From positions 1-48,946 of the forward strand of contig JACDGU010000003.1 in the NCBI GenBank assembly GCA_013821475.1: a stretch of DNA of 48,946 nt, read 5' to 3'. Both the position numbers and the translations under genes were made by a program. Positions 39,630-48,946 of the stretch are shown here, piece after piece (position 1 is the stretch's first letter; the number at the start of each line of letters is the position of its first letter). The notes under the pieces were generated by a model. The model was not told where the DNA came from. It was given only the letters and a program-made list of their open reading frames with translations, and ran no database searches. The stretch is from Solirubrobacterales bacterium (lineage in GTDB: Bacteria; Actinomycetota; Thermoleophilia; Solirubrobacterales; 70-9).

Positions 39630-40823
39630 GTGGAGGCTCACGTAGAACACGCGCATCATCACCACGACGAGGTCGAGGTCAACCCGGCGACCTGGACCGA
39701 TCCCAAGCGCTACGCCTGGCTGCTGGGGATCATCGTGCCGCTGGCGCCGTTCATGGCCTGGGGGGCGGTCGCGGCCAGCGGCTTCGAGGGCTTCTGGCTG
39801 CTCGGGCCGCTGCTCGTCTTCGTCGCCTTCCCGCTGCTCGACATCGCCGTCGGCGTCGATCCAACCAACCCGCCCGACAGCGTCCTCAAGTTCCTCGAGC
39901 AGGACCGCTATTACCGCTGGTGCACCTACGTCTTCATCCCGGTCCAGTACGCCGGTCTCGTCCTCGCCTGCTGGCTCTGGTCCAACGGCGAGCTGTCGGT
40001 GCTGGACAGCATCGGCCTCGCCTTCACCGTCGGCGTCGTCGGCGGGATCGCGATCAACACCGCCCACGAGCTCGGCCACAAGCGCGCCAGCTCGGAGAAG
40101 TGGCTGAGTCGGGTGGCGCTGGCGCAGACCGGCTACGGGCACTTCTTCATCGAGCACAACCGCGGCCACCACGTTCGCGTCGCCACCCTCGAGGACCCGG
40201 CCAGCTCGCGGCTGGGGGAGAGCTTCTGGGCCTTCCTGCCGCGCACCGTCTCCGGCAGCCTGCGCTCGGCCTGGGGGATCGAGGCCACCCGGCTCGACCG
40301 GGTCGGCAAGTCCCCCTGGAGCTGGCGCAACGACATTCTCGGCGCCTGGGCGATGACCGTCGTCCTCTTCGCGGTGCTGGCGGTCGTCTTCGGCCCCGTC
40401 GTCCTGCCCTACCTCGCGATCCAGGCGGTGATCGGCTTCTCCCTGCTCGAGGTCGTCAACTACCTCGAGCACTATGGCCTGCTGCGACAGAAGCGTGAGG
40501 ACGGTCGCTACGAGCGCTGCCAGCCCGAGCACAGCTGGAACAGCAACAACGTCGCCTCCAACGTCCTCCTGTACCACCTCCAGCGCCACAGCGACCACCA
40601 CGCCAACCCGACCCGCCGCTACCAGGCGCTGCGCCACGTCGAAGAAGCGCCGCAGCTGCCGACCGGCTACGCGGGGATGATCGTCCTCGCCTGGTTCCCG
40701 CCGCTCTGGCGGCGGGTGATGGACCCGCGGCTCGTCGCCCACTTCGACGGCGACCTCAGCCGCGCCAACATCCAGCCCCGCAAGCGCGACCGGATCCTCG
40801 CCCGCCACGGAGCCGCCGCGTGA
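39630..40823 (+). CDS. alkB: Alkane 1-monooxygenase
   Basis: GTG start; His boxes HELGHK, EHNRGHH, LQRHSDHH; NYLEHYGLLRQ. Confidence 0.93.
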   Translation: MEAHVEHAHHHHDEVEVNPATWTDPKRYAWLLGIIVPLAPFMAWGAVAASGFEGFWLLGPLLVFVAFPLLDIAVGVDPTNPPDSVLKFLEQDRYYRWCTYVFIPVQYAGLVLACWLWSNGELSVLDSIGLAFTVGVVGGIAINTAHELGHKRASSEKWLSRVALAQTGYGHFFIEHNRGHHVRVATLEDPASSRLGESFWAFLPRTVSGSLRSAWGIEATRLDRVGKSPWSWRNDILGAWAMTVVLFAVLAVVFGPVVLPYLAIQAVIGFSLLEVVNYLEHYGLLRQKREDGRYERCQPEHSWNSNNVASNVLLYHLQRHSDHHANPTRRYQALRHVEEAPQLPTGYAGMIVLAWFPPLWRRVMDPRLVAHFDGDLSRANIQPRKRDRILARHGAAA

Positions 40824-40993
40824 GCGCCTGGCGCTGCCCCGGCTGCGGCTACGCCTACGACGAGGACGCCGGCCACCCGCGCGAGGGCTTTCCCGCCGGC
40901 ACGCCCTGGAGCGCGGTGCCCGACGACTGGGTCTGCCCGGACTGCGGCGTCCGCGACAAGGTCGACTTCGTGCCCGACGGGGACGACGACTGA
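40820..40993 (+). CDS. Rubredoxin
   Basis: Not in the ORF track; read directly: VSAWRCPGCGYAYDEDAGHPREGFPAGTPWSAVPDDWVCPDCGVRDKVDFVPDGDDD, two CPxCG knuckles. Coordinates +/-1. Confidence 0.92.
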   Translation: MSAWRCPGCGYAYDEDAGHPREGFPAGTPWSAVPDDWVCPDCGVRDKVDFVPDGDDD

Positions 40994-41010
40994 CCGCTGC
41001 CGCTGCGACG

Positions 41011-41625
41011 ATGGGGGCGATGGCGAGCGCGCGCACCCCCTATCAGGAGGCCACCCGGGAGCTGCTGCGCAGGACCCTGTTCGCCGCCGCCCGCGAGCAG
41101 CTCGGGCAGCGGGCCTGGTCAGAGGTGACGATGTCCGACATCGCCGCCGCCGCCGGGGTCAGCCGCCAGACCCTCTACAAGGAGTTCGGCAACCGCAACG
41201 AGTTCGGCCTGGCCTTCGTGATCGACGTCGGCGAGGCCTTCCTCGACGAGGTCGAGGCCGCGGTCAAGCAGCACCTCGACGATCCGCGGGCCGCGGTCGG
41301 TGCCGCCCTCGAGCTGTTTCTGCGCACCGCCGGCGAGGACCCGCTGATCCGGATGCTGCTCAGCGACGACGGCACCGGTGGCATGCTGCCCTTCGTCACC
41401 ACCCAGGGGATGCCGGTCGTCCAGTGGGCCACCTTTCGCCTTGGCGGCGTGATCGAGGAAGGCTGGCCGCAGGCGCCCAAATCCGACGTCCACCTGCTCG
41501 CCGAATCGCTGGTCCGGCTGGCGATCAGCTACATCACGGCGCCGACAGAGACCCCGGGGACGACCGCCAACGCGGTCGCCGAACTGCTCGGCCCGTTCAT
41601 CGACAAGGCCCTGGGCAGCGGCTAG
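41011..41625 (+). CDS. TetR-family regulator
   Basis: [51 protein letters not shown]. Confidence 0.93.
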   Translation: MGAMASARTPYQEATRELLRRTLFAAAREQLGQRAWSEVTMSDIAAAAGVSRQTLYKEFGNRNEFGLAFVIDVGEAFLDEVEAAVKQHLDDPRAAVGAALELFLRTAGEDPLIRMLLSDDGTGGMLPFVTTQGMPVVQWATFRLGGVIEEGWPQAPKSDVHLLAESLVRLAISYITAPTETPGTTANAVAELLGPFIDKALGSG

Positions 41626-43196
41626 GCGAGCCCCAGCTCGGCGCTCGCCAGCGGTACCGCGCCCCTGATCAGGTCGGCGGCGCGCTCGGCGATCGCGATC
41701 ACCGGAGCGTTGGTGTTGCCGCGGGGCACGACCGGCATCACCGAGGCGTCGACGACGCGGATGCCCTCGAGGCCCTCGACCCGGAGGTCGGCGTCGAGCA
41801 CCGAGCCGATCGCGCAGGTCCCGACCGGGTGGTAGATCGGGAAGGTGGTGGCGGCGACGTGGGCGCGGCGGGCGTCCTCGCTCTCGCCGGCAGGGCCGGT
41901 GAAGGGCTCGGCGCAGTAGGGCGCCATCGCCGGCTGGGCGCAGATCTCCTCCATCAGCGCCACCGCGGCGGTCATTCGCGGCATGTCCTCCTCGGCAGTG
42001 AAGAAGGCATTGCGGACGACCGGCTTGGCGCTGGGGTCGTTGGAGGCGAGCCGGACCGAGCCGCGGCTGGCCGGCGTCAGCAGGCAGGGGGAGACCCAGA
42101 CGCCGTGGGCCTGCGGGTCGCCCATCCCTTCTTCGACGATCTGGACCGGGGCGACGTGGAACTGGGTGTCGGGCGCCTCGGCGCCGGCCTCGACCCGGGC
42201 GAAGGCGCCCGACTCGGCCAGGTTGGAGGCGAAGGGACCGGTCTGGGTCGCGGTGAACTCCGCCAGCGCCGCCGGCTCCAGCGCCGCCAGCAGGCTCTCG
42301 GGCTCCGGCGTCGTCCAGACGGCGAAGCTGGCGGCGTGGTCGCTGAGGTTGGCGCCGACCGCCGGCTGGTCGAGCAGCAGCTCGACCTCGCGCATCGCCA
42401 GGTGCTCGGCCGGGCCGACCCCGGAGAGCATCAGCAGCTGTGGCGAGTTGTAGGCACCGGCGCTGAGGATCACCTCGCGCTCGGCCCGCAGCTCCTGCGG
42501 CCGGCCCAGCTGACTGGCCTCGACGCCGACCGCCCGGGTGCCCTCGAAGAGGATGCGGCTGACCTGCATGAACGGCATCACGGTCAGGTTCGGCCGATCG
42601 ATCGCCGGGTGCAGGTAGGCGACGGCGGCGCTGGCGCGCATGCCTCCGCGCTGGGTCAGCTGGTACATCCCGGCCCCGTCCTGGTGCTCGGCGTTGAAGT
42701 CCTCGTTGCGGGAGAGGCCGGCTGCGACCGCCGCCTCGACGAAGGCGGGCGTGATCACGTTGCCCGAGCGCTGGTCGGAGACCGGCAGCGGCCCGCCGAC
42801 CCGGTGCCAGGATGAGGCTCCGCGCTCGTTGTCCTCGGCCTTGAGGAAGTAGGGGAAGAGGTCGTCCCAACCCCAGCCGGCGGCGCCCCAGCCGTCGTAG
42901 TCGGCGCGGTTGCCGCGGATGTAGATCATCGCGTTGACCGACGAGGAGCCGCCGAGCACCTTGCCGCGGGGGATCGGCAGCCGCCGGCCGTTGCAGTTCG
43001 CTTCCGGCGCGGTGCAGTAGTCCCAGTCGACGTCGGTCCTCGCCAGCTGCAGGTAACCGAGCGGGACGTGGATGTTCTCCTTCGCGTCCGGTGGTCCGGC
43101 CTCGAGCAGCAGCACCTTGACGTCGGGGTCCTCGGAGAGCCGCGCCGCGAGGACGCATCCGGCCGAGCCCGCGCCGACGATCACGTAGTCGTACAT
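41622..43196 (-). CDS. GMC-family oxidoreductase (choline/alcohol dehydrogenase-like)
   Basis: [86 protein letters not shown]. Confidence 0.95.
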   Translation of the reverse strand: MYDYVIVGAGSAGCVLAARLSEDPDVKVLLLEAGPPDAKENIHVPLGYLQLARTDVDWDYCTAPEANCNGRRLPIPRGKVLGGSSSVNAMIYIRGNRADYDGWGAAGWGWDDLFPYFLKAEDNERGASSWHRVGGPLPVSDQRSGNVITPAFVEAAVAAGLSRNEDFNAEHQDGAGMYQLTQRGGMRASAAVAYLHPAIDRPNLTVMPFMQVSRILFEGTRAVGVEASQLGRPQELRAEREVILSAGAYNSPQLLMLSGVGPAEHLAMREVELLLDQPAVGANLSDHAASFAVWTTPEPESLLAALEPAALAEFTATQTGPFASNLAESGAFARVEAGAEAPDTQFHVAPVQIVEEGMGDPQAHGVWVSPCLLTPASRGSVRLASNDPSAKPVVRNAFFTAEEDMPRMTAAVALMEEICAQPAMAPYCAEPFTGPAGESEDARRAHVAATTFPIYHPVGTCAIGSVLDADLRVEGLEGIRVVDASVMPVVPRGNTNAPVIAIAERAADLIRGAVPLASAELGLA

Positions 43197-43285
43197 CGCT
43201 CCTCCTCCTGGGTTGGCGCCGATCCCACTCGGCCGCTCATCCAGCCTACCCGGCATCCCCGAGCCACTCGAATTATTCTCTGGCG

Positions 43286-43864
43286 GTGAGCGCGGAGGAC
43301 CCGATACGCGAGCTGGGCCGCTGGATCGAGCAGGCCCGCGAGGCCGGCGCGCCGCACCCGGCCGCGGTCGCCTTCGTCACGGTCGGCGCCGAGGGCCGAC
43401 CCTCGGCCCGCACGGTGACCCTGAAGCGCCTCGAGGACGAGGCGCTGATCTTCACCTCGGCCCTGTGGACGCGGAAGGCACGCGAGCTGGCCGCCAACCC
43501 TCAGGTTGCACTGCTTTTCCACTGGCCCTCGCTCGGTCGCCAGGTCCACATCACGGGAGAGGCTGAGCTCGCCGAGCGTGCCCTGGCCGAGGAGCTGTTC
43601 GACGCCCGCGACCCGGCGCACCGGATGCAGACGATCGTCTCCCGCCAGGGAGAACAGATCGAGAGCCTCGACCCCCTGCGCGATCGTCTCGGGCACCTGG
43701 CCCGGGTGCAGGAGGCGCCGCCACGCTGTCCCGAGGACTGGGGTGCGCTGCGGGTGCGGCCAACGACGATCGAGTTCTGGGCCGAGGCCGAGGACAGGCT
43801 GCACGAGCGGCGGCTCTTCGAGCGGGCGGGCGAGGGATGGGCCTCGTCGCTGCTGGCGCCTTAG
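43286..43864 (+). CDS. pdxH: Pyridoxamine 5'-phosphate oxidase
   Basis: [87 protein letters not shown]. Confidence 0.93.
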   Translation: MSAEDPIRELGRWIEQAREAGAPHPAAVAFVTVGAEGRPSARTVTLKRLEDEALIFTSALWTRKARELAANPQVALLFHWPSLGRQVHITGEAELAERALAEELFDARDPAHRMQTIVSRQGEQIESLDPLRDRLGHLARVQEAPPRCPEDWGALRVRPTTIEFWAEAEDRLHERRLFERAGEGWASSLLAP

Positions 43865-43935
43865 TCCCCCCGGCGCAGCGCAGGCCGGTGGGGCGTCATC
43901 CCGGGGCCGCGTTATGATGCGTTACCATGATGCAC

Positions 43936-44133
43936 ATGACCCGCACCACTGTTGATGTAGACGACCTCGCCCTGGATGCTGCGCGTCGGGAGCTGGGGAC
44001 GGAGGGCCTCAGCGAAACGGTCAACGCGGCGCTCCGCGATGCCGCACGCCGTCGGACCCTGAAGGGCTTCGACGTGATTCGGGACGTGGACGGCACGCCG
44101 CAAGAGGTCGCCGCCGGTCGCGAACGCGACTAG
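43936..44133 (+). CDS. VapB-type antitoxin
   Basis: TRTTVDVDDLALDAARRELGTEGLSETVNAALRDAARRRTLKGFDVIRD; adjacent PIN toxin. Confidence 0.88.
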   Translation: MTRTTVDVDDLALDAARRELGTEGLSETVNAALRDAARRRTLKGFDVIRDVDGTPQEVAAGRERD

Positions 44134-44138
44134 GCGCC

Positions 44139-44588
44139 GTGGCCGGTCTGACTCTGCTTCGCCTCGATCGACCCGCTCTCTTCGACACCGGTGCCTGGAC
44201 CTGGGTGCGCGATCGCCGGTTTCCGGAGCTCGCAGCTTGGTTCAATGCCGCCGTCGAGACCGGGCAGGTTCTGGTCTGCGATCTGGTCATTCTCGAGCTC
44301 ACCCGCCTTGCGCCCAATGAGGCGCGCGCTCATCAGGTCGCCGACCGCCTCGCCGCCTTCGAATCGATTCCGATGCCGGCTGAGCTCTGGACTCGAGCGA
44401 GGCAAACTCAACTGGCGCTGGCTGCGAGCGGCGATCACCGCCGAGTTCCGCCGGCGGATCTCCTCCTCGCGGGCGCAGCTGAAGAGGCAGACGTGGCCCT
44501 TGTCCACTACGACCGCGACTATCAGCGGATCGGAGCGGTCAGTGGCCTCCGCCAAGAATGGCTGGTGCCGGACGGAACCCTCGCCTGA
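44139..44588 (+). CDS. VapC-type PIN toxin
   Basis: LFDTGAWTWVRD...VLVCDLVILELTRLAPN...VPPADLLLAGAAEEADVALVHYDRDYQRI. Confidence 0.9.
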   Translation: MAGLTLLRLDRPALFDTGAWTWVRDRRFPELAAWFNAAVETGQVLVCDLVILELTRLAPNEARAHQVADRLAAFESIPMPAELWTRARQTQLALAASGDHRRVPPADLLLAGAAEEADVALVHYDRDYQRIGAVSGLRQEWLVPDGTLA

Positions 44589-44607
44589 GGGTCGGGCGGT
44601 CCGACCC
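44589..44607 (+). terminator. Hairpin after vapC
   Basis: GGGTCGG-GCGGT-CCGACCC directly after the stop codon. Confidence 0.5.
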
Positions 44608-44627
44608 GTTCCCTCCCTCCCGGACAG

Positions 44628-44650
44628 GCGGCCGAATGGAGTCGACCATT
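44628..44650 (-). repeat. Partial copy of the tRNA-Leu 3' end
   Basis: GCGGCCGAATGGAGTCGA matches 45085-45102 exactly (18 nt), then CCAT versus ACCAT (1-nt gap). Confidence 0.75.
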
Positions 44651-44662
44651 GCGACATGGAGG

Positions 44663-45019
44663 CAACGCTGATGGGTCGTTGCTCGCACGGCCTATCCAGA
44701 TGTCTTCCACATTGAGATCCGGGATTCGGCGGGGGAGCTGTGGCGGTTGGCGACCCAGGATGCCGAGTGGTCGCCAACGGATCCGGCCGAGCTGGTCGGC
44801 AAGTCGGTCGAGGACGCCGAGATCGACGAGGGGACCGGCGAGTTGCGCTGCCACCTCTCGGGCGGCTCGCTGCTCGACGTGAAGCCCGCCCCGCAAGAGC
44901 CGAACGACGATCCGCCGATTTGGGAGCTGATCACCCCGGGCGGGGTGCTGCTGGAGTTCGGGCCGGGGGTGCGCTGGCAGATCAGCAGCGCCACCGATCC
45001 GGTTTCGGCGCGGCGCTGA
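44663..45019 (+). pseudogene. Small ORF lacking an obvious start, possibly 5'-truncated
   Basis: In-frame WVVARTAYPDVFHIEIRDSAGELWRLATQDAEWSPTDPAELVGKSVEDAEIDEG...; no ATG/GTG between the TGA at ~44660 and the conserved-looking start of the protein. Confidence 0.45.
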
Positions 45020-45055
45020 CCGAGGACGCCTTTCTATAACTGCCCTCGGAAACGA

Positions 45056-45081
45056 AAAGCCCCCGCGCGCGGGGGCTTTTC
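45056..45081 (-). terminator. Rho-independent terminator for tRNA-Leu
   Basis: AAAAGCCCCCGCGCGCGGGGGCTTTT, perfect palindrome just 3' of the tRNA. Confidence 0.85.
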
Positions 45082-45083
45082 GA

Positions 45084-45169
<86 letters not shown>

Positions 45170-45268
45170 GGGAGGGGCGCCGATTCTAGATGTTTGGCGG
45201 CAGGGACCTTGCGCGCCCGCTTGCATCCGCTCAGCGTCTTGCAGCCATCCGAACGAGGCGCTAGCCTG

Positions 45269-45282
45269 CGAACAAGTGTTCG
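45269..45282. promoter_or_regulatory. LexA/SOS box
   Basis: CGAACAAGTGTTCG, matches the Gram-positive/actinobacterial CGAAC-N4-GTTCG consensus, ~70 bp upstream of lexA. Confidence 0.9.
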
Positions 45283-45348
45283 GCTGTAAATTGGCCTGCA
45301 AATCGAGATGCGCATCGACCCGGCAAACGGAGGGGAACGAGACCATTG

Positions 45349-45963
45349 ATGGTTGACCTTGACCTGACCAAGCGGCAGAAGGAGATCTTCGACTTCATCG
45401 GCAAGTACGCCGCCAAGACCGGCTACCCGCCGACCGTGCGCGAGATCGGCAAAGCGGTCGGCCTGCACTCCTCTTCGACGGTCCACGCGCACCTGGCGAA
45501 CCTGGAGAAGATCGGGCTGCTGCGGCGCGATCCTTCGAAGCCACGGGCGATCGAGCTGCTGTTCGACAAGGCGAAGCGGACGATCAGCCCCGGTAGCGGA
45601 CTGCCGTTGGTCGGCCAGGTCGCTGCCGGCGAGCCGATCCTCGCCGAGGAGAACATCGAGGAGTATCTCGAGATCCCCGACGTGATCGGCGGCGAGGACG
45701 GCGACTACATCCTGCAGATCCGCGGCGAAAGCATGAAGAACGCCGGCATCATCGAAGCCGACTACGTCGTCGTGCGTCCGGCCGACATCGCAGCCGACGG
45801 CGAGATCGTCGTCGCCCTGATCGGCGAAGAGGCCACCGTCAAGCGCTTCTTCCGCGAGGCCGACCACATCCGCCTGCAGCCCGAGAACGACGAGATGGAT
45901 CCGATCCTCACCACCGAGGCAAAAGTCCTGGGCAAGGTCGTAGGAGTCTTCAGGAAGGTTTAA
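45349..45963 (+). CDS. lexA: LexA repressor
   Basis: LTKRQKEIFDFIGKYAAKTGYPPTVREIGKAVGLHSSSTVHAHL; cleavage region VGQVAAGEPILAEENIE; S24 GESMKNAGIIEADYVVVR. Confidence 0.97.
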   Translation: MVDLDLTKRQKEIFDFIGKYAAKTGYPPTVREIGKAVGLHSSSTVHAHLANLEKIGLLRRDPSKPRAIELLFDKAKRTISPGSGLPLVGQVAAGEPILAEENIEEYLEIPDVIGGEDGDYILQIRGESMKNAGIIEADYVVVRPADIAADGEIVVALIGEEATVKRFFREADHIRLQPENDEMDPILTTEAKVLGKVVGVFRKV

Positions 45964-46808
45964 CCGCTCTCCTTGGGCCACTTGCCCGAGGCGATCAGCT
46001 TCTTGTAGCGCCGCTGTTTCCGCCGCGCGTCCCACATCACCAGTGGGATCAGGCGCAGGCCGAGGCGGGGGAAGAGGTCGAAGCTGCGCAGGACCGGGCC
46101 GCGCCAGCGAGGGACGATCGCGATCGGGCGCGGGCGCTCGGTCAGCTTGCCCGCCTCGCGGGCCACCTGCTCCGGGGTGAGGAGCTGGCCCGAGAAGGAG
46201 CCGGCGGCGTCGAGGTCGTCCAGCTTGTCTTCCAGCATCGGGGTCCAGATTCCGTCGGGACAGAGCGCCGAGAGATGGATCTCGCGGTGGCCGGCGCGGC
46301 GCAGGTCGAACAGGGTGCCGAGCGTGAAGGCCATCGCCGCGTGCTTGCTTGCCGCGTAGGTGACCTCTCCCGGCGCGGCGACGATGCCGGCCAGCGAGAC
46401 GACGTTGATCACCTGGCCGCGACCGGCCGGCACCATCTGCTCGAGTGCGGCGACGGTGCCGTTGATCGTGCCGGTGGCGTTGATCGCCAGCATCGAGGCC
46501 CGCGTGGGCTCGTCCTGCTCCCAGGAGAGGCCGGTGCGCAGGACGCCGGCGTTGTTGACCCAGAGGTCGAGCAAGCCGTGCTCGGCGACGACCGCGGCGG
46601 CCAGCGCGCGGCAGGCCGCCTCCTCGCGAACGTCCAATACCGACGAGCTGGCCGCGTCGCCGATCAGCGCCGCCGTCGCCGCGGCGGCCCCACCGTCGAT
46701 GTCGCTGACCGCGACCGCGTAGCCGCGCCCGGCGAGCTCGATCGCGATCGCCCGGCCCAGCCCACCGCCCGCTCCGGTTACGACCGCGGTCCGCATCCCC
46801 GCCACCAT
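45960..46808 (-). CDS. Short-chain dehydrogenase/reductase
   Basis: RTAVVTGAGGGLGRAIAIELA; WVNNAGVLRTG; VTYAASKHAAMAFT. Start could also be 46796. Confidence 0.92.
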   Translation of the reverse strand: MVAGMRTAVVTGAGGGLGRAIAIELAGRGYAVAVSDIDGGAAAATAALIGDAASSSVLDVREEAACRALAAAVVAEHGLLDLWVNNAGVLRTGLSWEQDEPTRASMLAINATGTINGTVAALEQMVPAGRGQVINVVSLAGIVAAPGEVTYAASKHAAMAFTLGTLFDLRRAGHREIHLSALCPDGIWTPMLEDKLDDLDAAGSFSGQLLTPEQVAREAGKLTERPRPIAIVPRWRGPVLRSFDLFPRLGLRLIPLVMWDARRKQRRYKKLIASGKWPKESG

Positions 46809-46852
46809 ATCCGCCGCGGAGTAGCCGATCCCGGCGTCTCGGGCTACCATCG

Positions 46853-47225
46853 CCGAGCGGGCCGAGCGGACCGCGGGGGGAGAGAAAACCCCTCGAGGAA
46901 AGTCCGGACACCACAGGGCAGGGCGGTGGGTAACGCCCACCCGGGGAAACCCGCGGGAAAGTGCCACAGAAATACACAGCCGATGGCGCGGCCGCACGTG
47001 AGTCGCGTACAGGCAATGGTGAAATGGTGCGGTAAGAGCGCACCGGCGTCGCGGTGACGCGGCGGCCAGGCAAACCCCGCCCGGTGCAAGGCCAAGCAGG
47101 ACCGTCGACCCGGCTCGGCGAGGTCCAGGTGGGTCGCAGGGCGCCCTCGGGCGCCCCTCCGGGGCTCCGGCCCCGGTGAGATAGATGTCCGCTCACGACA
47201 GGATCCGGCTTACAGGCCCGCTAAA
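46853..47225 (+). ncRNA. rnpB: RNase P RNA (bacterial type A-like)
   Basis: GAGGAAAGTCCGGACACCACAGGGCAGGG...GGGAAAGTGCCACAGAAATACACAGCC...ACAGGATCCGGCTTACAGGCCCGCT; P1 AGCGGGCC/GGCCCGCT. Ends approximate. Confidence 0.96.
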
Positions 47226-47253
47226 GGAAAGGCCCTCGAGAGGGGGCCTTTCC
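47226..47253 (+). terminator. rnpB terminator
   Basis: GGAAAGGCCC...GGGCCTTTCC hairpin directly after rnpB. Confidence 0.75.
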
Positions 47254-47382
47254 CATGCCCGCGGCCCTCTCCGTGCATATCTTGCCAACCGGCGCCCAGG
47301 CGTCGATTGGTGGGAATGGACAACGCCTTCGACGCCCGCCTGCCTTTTCCTGTCTTAGCGTTTGCTAATCTGCTGCCAACTT

Positions 47383-47516
47383 CCGCTGAATCTCCGCCTA
47401 CATACCGCGGGGAGCGGGGGACCCAATTAGTTGGGGCGAATCGCCGGCATCAGCCGCGTAGCGCAGCTCTTTCAGCGCGAGCCCGACAGCTAACCCCGTA
47501 AGCGCTTGGAAAGAGC
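47383..47516 (+). ncRNA. c-di-AMP (ydaO-yuaA class) riboswitch
   Basis: GCTGAATCTCCGCC...CGGGGAGCGGGGGACCCAATTAGTTGGGGCGAATCGCCGG...GCGCGAGCCCGACAGCTAACCCCGTAAGCGCTTGGAAAGAGC has ydaO conserved blocks, immediately 5' of an RlpA-like gene. Ends approximate. Confidence 0.85.
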
Positions 47517-48038
47517 ATGAGAACAGCGATAGACCGCCATGCGCGGATAGTTGATTCACGACGCGCGCTCGGGCCCGAGCGAGGCTCCAGCCGAGCACTT
47601 CGCTGCGCCGCCGCCGCGGCCGTCGCCGCGATCCTGGCGCTGAGCGCAGCCTCCGCCCAGGCGTCGACCGGCGGCGCCTCGAGCTTCACCACCACCGCTG
47701 CCGCCACCGAAGGCGGCGAATTCACCTTCAGCCCGATGAAGGTCGCCGGCGCCAGTTGGTACGGACCCGGCCTGTGGGGCAACAAAACGGCCTGCGGCGA
47801 GACCCTGCGCCCGGAAACCCTCGGGGTCGCCAACAAGACGTTGCCCTGCGGCACCACGGTCAAGTTCGTCTACCACGGGCAGGCGCTGATCACCCAGGTG
47901 ATCGACCGCGGTCCCTTCGTCAAAGGCCGGGCCTGGGACCTCACCGCCGCCGCCGGCGAAGCTCTCGGCTTCGAAGGGGTCGGCCTGGTCCGCTATGCGA
48001 TCGCGACCAGCCTCGCCCGCCCCAGCTCCGCTCACTGA
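47517..48038 (+). CDS. RlpA-like double-psi beta-barrel secreted protein
   Basis: Signal peptide; VAGASWYGPGLWGNKTACGETLRPETLGVANKTLPCGTTVKFVYHGQALITQVIDRGPFVKGRAWDLTAAAGEAL. Confidence 0.9.
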   Translation: MRTAIDRHARIVDSRRALGPERGSSRALRCAAAAAVAAILALSAASAQASTGGASSFTTTAAATEGGEFTFSPMKVAGASWYGPGLWGNKTACGETLRPETLGVANKTLPCGTTVKFVYHGQALITQVIDRGPFVKGRAWDLTAAAGEALGFEGVGLVRYAIATSLARPSSAH

Positions 48039-48145
48039 GCCGCTGGCATAGCTCCTGATGCAGCGACCCTCGCGAACGCGACGGCCGCTGCGAGGGCTAA
48101 CCTGCCGTGTTCAGGAGTGCCTAAATGACGAGAGGAGCAGCACAT

Positions 48146-48874
48146 ATGTCGAGGTCGTCGGACGAAAGACAGCGCGCAGGCAGGCCGCGGAGAGGGCGCT
48201 GGCTGGCGCTGGCGGTCCTCGCGGGCTCGGTCGTTCTCGCCGTCGCCCTCACCGCCGGCTCCAGCGCCGCTCCGGTCACCAAGACCACCGTGACCCTCGG
48301 CAACACCGCCACCCAGCCGGACCCCTCCTGCCCGGAGCTGCCCTGCCAGGCGGTCGGCAGCGTCACCGGCTTCCAGGTCAACAACGGCCAGACCAGCCTG
48401 CCCTTCCTGGTGCCGAAGGACGGCACGATCAAGGCCTGGACGCTGACCCTGGCGCAGCCGACCAACTCGCAGCGCTCGTTCTTCAACGGCTTCTTCGGCA
48501 CTCCGCCGGAGGCGCGCCTGGCGGTCCTGCGGCGAGTGCCGGGCAGCAACCCGCCCCGCTACAACCTGCGCAGCCAGGGCGCGATCAAGGTCCTCTCGCC
48601 CTACCTCGGCCAGACGGTCAAGTTCGGCTCCAATCTCGAAGTCGAAAAGGGCGACATCATCGGCATCACCGTCCCGACCTGGGCCCCGACCTTCGCCCAG
48701 GGCCTGGCCTCCAACGACATCTGGCGCGCCAGCCGGGCCCCCGGGACCTGCACCAACTCGACCGACATCCGCCAGGGCGAACCGCAGCAGAAGGTCGGCC
48801 GACGGGCCACCTACGGCTGCCGGTACACGACTGCCAGGCTGCTCTACACCGCGACCCTGGTCGAGGGCGAATAG
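48146..48874 (+). CDS. Secreted hypothetical protein
   Basis: RBS GAGGAG before ATG; signal peptide/TM WLALAVLAGSVVLAVALTAGSSAAP; unrecognised mature region. Confidence 0.75.
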   Translation: MSRSSDERQRAGRPRRGRWLALAVLAGSVVLAVALTAGSSAAPVTKTTVTLGNTATQPDPSCPELPCQAVGSVTGFQVNNGQTSLPFLVPKDGTIKAWTLTLAQPTNSQRSFFNGFFGTPPEARLAVLRRVPGSNPPRYNLRSQGAIKVLSPYLGQTVKFGSNLEVEKGDIIGITVPTWAPTFAQGLASNDIWRASRAPGTCTNSTDIRQGEPQQKVGRRATYGCRYTTARLLYTATLVEGE

Positions 48875-48914
48875 CTCTTCCTGGGTCCTCGTTTGGGGGT
48901 CCAGGGGGAGGGGT

Positions 48915-48946
48915 CCGGTGGAGCAACAGCGGGGAGGCTCCACCGG
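48915..48946. repeat. Inverted repeat truncated by window end (element B)
   Basis: CCGGTGGAG-CAACAGCGGGGAGG-CTCCACCGG; contains GCAACAGCGGGGAGGCTC, shared with element A's loop. Confidence 0.8.

Noticed and set aside
46844-47196. ORFs across rnpB (minus strand, including the N-terminal extension of the SDR)
   Set aside because: The region is RNase P RNA; SDR homology begins at 46796-46808.

Overview
High-GC actinobacterial chromosome segment. Gene content and order suggest Thermoleophilia/Solirubrobacterales, but this is inferred without a search. Housekeeping blocks: uvrC-rapZ, gap-pgk-tpiA-gpmI-tgt, argS, cytochrome c maturation genes split into ccmG/ccmH and ccmE/ccmF, secG, pdxH, lexA, rnpB, tRNA-Gly(CCC) and tRNA-Leu(GAG). 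Accessory content: three VapBC/Phd-PIN-type toxin-antitoxin modules, an alkB-rubredoxin-TetR-GMC oxidoreductase cluster, and a pilin-like/VanY/lytic-transglycosylase fusion. The most interesting region is 25.2-34.5 kb. It holds three tandem, same-strand, ~930-960 aa secreted paralogs of unknown function, each built from four copies of a ~220-240 aa cysteine-containing repeat, with a divergently transcribed winged-helix regulator beside them. Other notable items are a stem-diverse/loop-conserved long hairpin family (shared 18-mer at 10.69 and 48.92 kb), a duplicated tRNA-Leu 3' end suggesting a relic integration site, a likely CTG start codon, a c-di-AMP (ydaO-type) riboswitch ahead of an RlpA-like gene, and a LexA box ahead of lexA. 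No CRISPR arrays or transposases were recognised. All product calls come from motif recognition by eye.
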